Shown in pieces: positions 5,561 to 6,112 of a stretch of 6,112 bases of DNA (its first letter is position 1; every line of letters begins with the position of its first letter). This DNA comes from Methylotenera sp. (GTDB taxonomy: Bacteria; Pseudomonadota; Gammaproteobacteria; Burkholderiales; Methylophilaceae). The translations under genes were made by a program, and so were the position numbers. The stretch is taken from NCBI GenBank assembly GCA_027310735.1, contig DAIDAH010000163.1:1-6112 (forward strand), given 5' to 3'. Below the pieces are notes generated by a model. It was not told the DNA's origin. It saw only the letters and a list, made by a program, of their open reading frames with translations, and did no database searches.

Positions 5561-5762
5561 TGAGACCTTTCCAAAAATACTTCTTGTGGCGAATTACTGC
5601 GTTGCGCGGTACTCGCAGCCTCGCTGTATACCACATACTATCTCGGCTTCTGCGTTCCGTGCGCCTTTGGCGTATGAATAATGTGCTTCAGCACATATAT
5701 TCTACGGACACGCCCTTTACGGGTGTACTTCATCCCCAATAAGCACTTTTGCAAAGGTCTCA
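5561..5762. mobile_element. MITE-like 202-bp element with terminal inverted repeats, inserted within the operon
   Basis: The left end, TGAGACCTTTCCAAAA (5561-5576), is the inverse of the right end, TTTTGCAAAGGTCTCA (5747-5762), with one mismatch in 16. Similarity continues inward to about 29 bases with five mismatches. The interior carries several hairpins. One is a large imperfect stem around 5604-5662 (GCGCGG/CCGTGC, CGCA/TGCG, GCC/GGC, GTAT/ATAC). Another is a perfect ATGTGC-TTCA-GCACAT (5681-5696), and a third is ACGCCC-TTTAC-GGGTGT (5710-5726). No transposase is encoded; a 60-codon frame (5560-5742) inside it looks incidental. I see no clear target duplication at the ends, so the insertion may be old or its true limits may differ by a few bases. 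It starts 4 bases after the ATPase stop and ends 3 bases before the next start codon. A strongly structured operon spacer is the alternative reading. Confidence 0.62.
5753..5757 (+). promoter_or_regulatory. Ribosome binding site of the creatininase gene, inside the element's right terminal repeat
   Basis: AAAGG, 8 bases before the ATG at 5766, is the only Shine-Dalgarno-like sequence for the hydrolase gene. It lies wholly inside the right terminal inverted repeat (5747-5762). If both ends of the element are transcribed, this site could pair with CCTTT at 5567-5571 and be partly hidden in a long-range stem. Confidence 0.55.
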
Positions 5763-5765
5763 GAT

Positions 5766-6112
5766 ATGTTTTGGTCACAACTTACATGGGCAGAGTTGCC
5801 AGATAAAATTTCCGCCTCAAATCAGGCTGCTATCTTACCGATAGGCGCTACCGAACAGCATGGTCCGCACATGGGCTGTGGCATGGATTATGTACTGGCT
5901 GATATTTTGTGTAGTGCGGTTTCAAAGCAGACTAATGTGCCGATGCTGCCAACAATGCCTTATGGCTGCTCTATTGGCCATAGTCAACGCTGGCCTGGCA
6001 CATTGGCAGTGCAGCCGATTACGCTGATTAACCTGATTAAAGACATTGGTGACTGGGCGTATCACAGTGGAATTCGTCGCCTGTTTATTGTGAATACGCA
6101 TGTCACCAATGC
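5766..6112 (+). CDS. Creatininase-family metal-dependent amidohydrolase (3' end outside window)
   Basis: The first 115 codons of an open frame that runs off the window. The N-terminus fits the creatininase family (members about 230-270 residues): ILPIGATEQHGPHM at about 23-36 supplies E30 and H32, and D41 follows at the usual distance. These correspond to the metal ligands Glu, His and Asp of creatinine amidohydrolase. The segment YGCSIGHSQRWPGTLAV (66-82) matches the family's YG-S-H--PGT motif. The next motif, normally NGHGGN, reads NTHVTN at 110-115: the metal-binding His (H112) is kept but the glycines are replaced, so substrate or loop geometry may differ. Family members hydrolyse cyclic amides or formamides (creatinine, formylated pyrimidine intermediates, mycofactocin precursor). 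Lying downstream of a guanidine-controlled transporter, it could act on a guanidine-derived or guanidino compound; this is inference. The ATG at 5766 fits the family start and has AAAGG 8 bases upstream. Confidence 0.85.
   Translation, partial: MFWSQLTWAELPDKISASNQAAILPIGATEQHGPHMGCGMDYVLADILCSAVSKQTNVPMLPTMPYGCSIGHSQRWPGTLAVQPITLINLIKDIGDWAYHSGIRRLFIVNTHVTN

Noticed and set aside
5560..5742. 60-codon open frame after the ATPase gene, with GGAG 6 bases upstream of its ATG
   Set aside because: It lies almost wholly inside the inverted-repeat element, its composition follows the hairpins and it resembles no known protein. The ribosome binding site look-alike is the end of the ATPase gene. Some translation cannot be excluded, but I would not call a gene.
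5557..5766. Target-site duplication flanking the element, such as CTAA on the left
   Set aside because: The right flank reads GATA and no shift of one to three bases gives a convincing match, so I do not claim a duplication or an IS family.

Overview
The window looks like chromosomal DNA of a moderately AT-leaning betaproteobacterium. Der carries the betaproteobacterial style of N-terminus (VLVGRPNVGKS, then ALVADLPGLTRDRHYG), and the bamB-der order is typical of that class. A methylotroph of the Methylophilaceae type is my best guess, but this rests on protein style only and no search was possible.

Layout. Bases 2-379 hold the 3' end of bamB (outer-membrane assembly lipoprotein). A 131-base gap with a strong hairpin follows, then a complete der (511-1965, two-domain ribosome-assembly GTPase). 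Both are ordinary housekeeping genes. Bases 1966-2577 (612 bases) are non-coding but dense in regulatory signals: a 24-bp hairpin downstream of der, one good and one half-matched NtrC-like site, a near-consensus sigma-54 (RpoN) promoter, a guanidine-I (ykkC) riboswitch and an overlapping terminator-type hairpin.

Below the riboswitch lies an operon-like run on the + strand. It encodes an exported substrate-binding protein (2578-3582), an ABC permease (3627-4592) and an ABC ATPase (4603-5556) of the nitrate/sulfonate/taurine type. A creatininase-family amidohydrolase (from 5766) runs off the window. Between the ATPase and the hydrolase sits a 202-bp non-coding element with 16-bp terminal inverted repeats (one mismatch), which I read as a MITE-like insertion. 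Its right end contains the only Shine-Dalgarno-like sequence of the hydrolase gene.

Reading of the whole: this is probably a guanidine (or guanidino compound) uptake and assimilation operon gated twice. Transcription would start only under nitrogen limitation (sigma-54/NtrC) and would pass the leader only when guanidine binds the riboswitch. The riboswitch class and ABC architecture are seen directly and well known. Guanidine as the transported substrate, the NtrC link and the hydrolase's role are inference. The combination with a creatininase-family enzyme that has an altered NGHGGN motif is the most novel-looking aspect.
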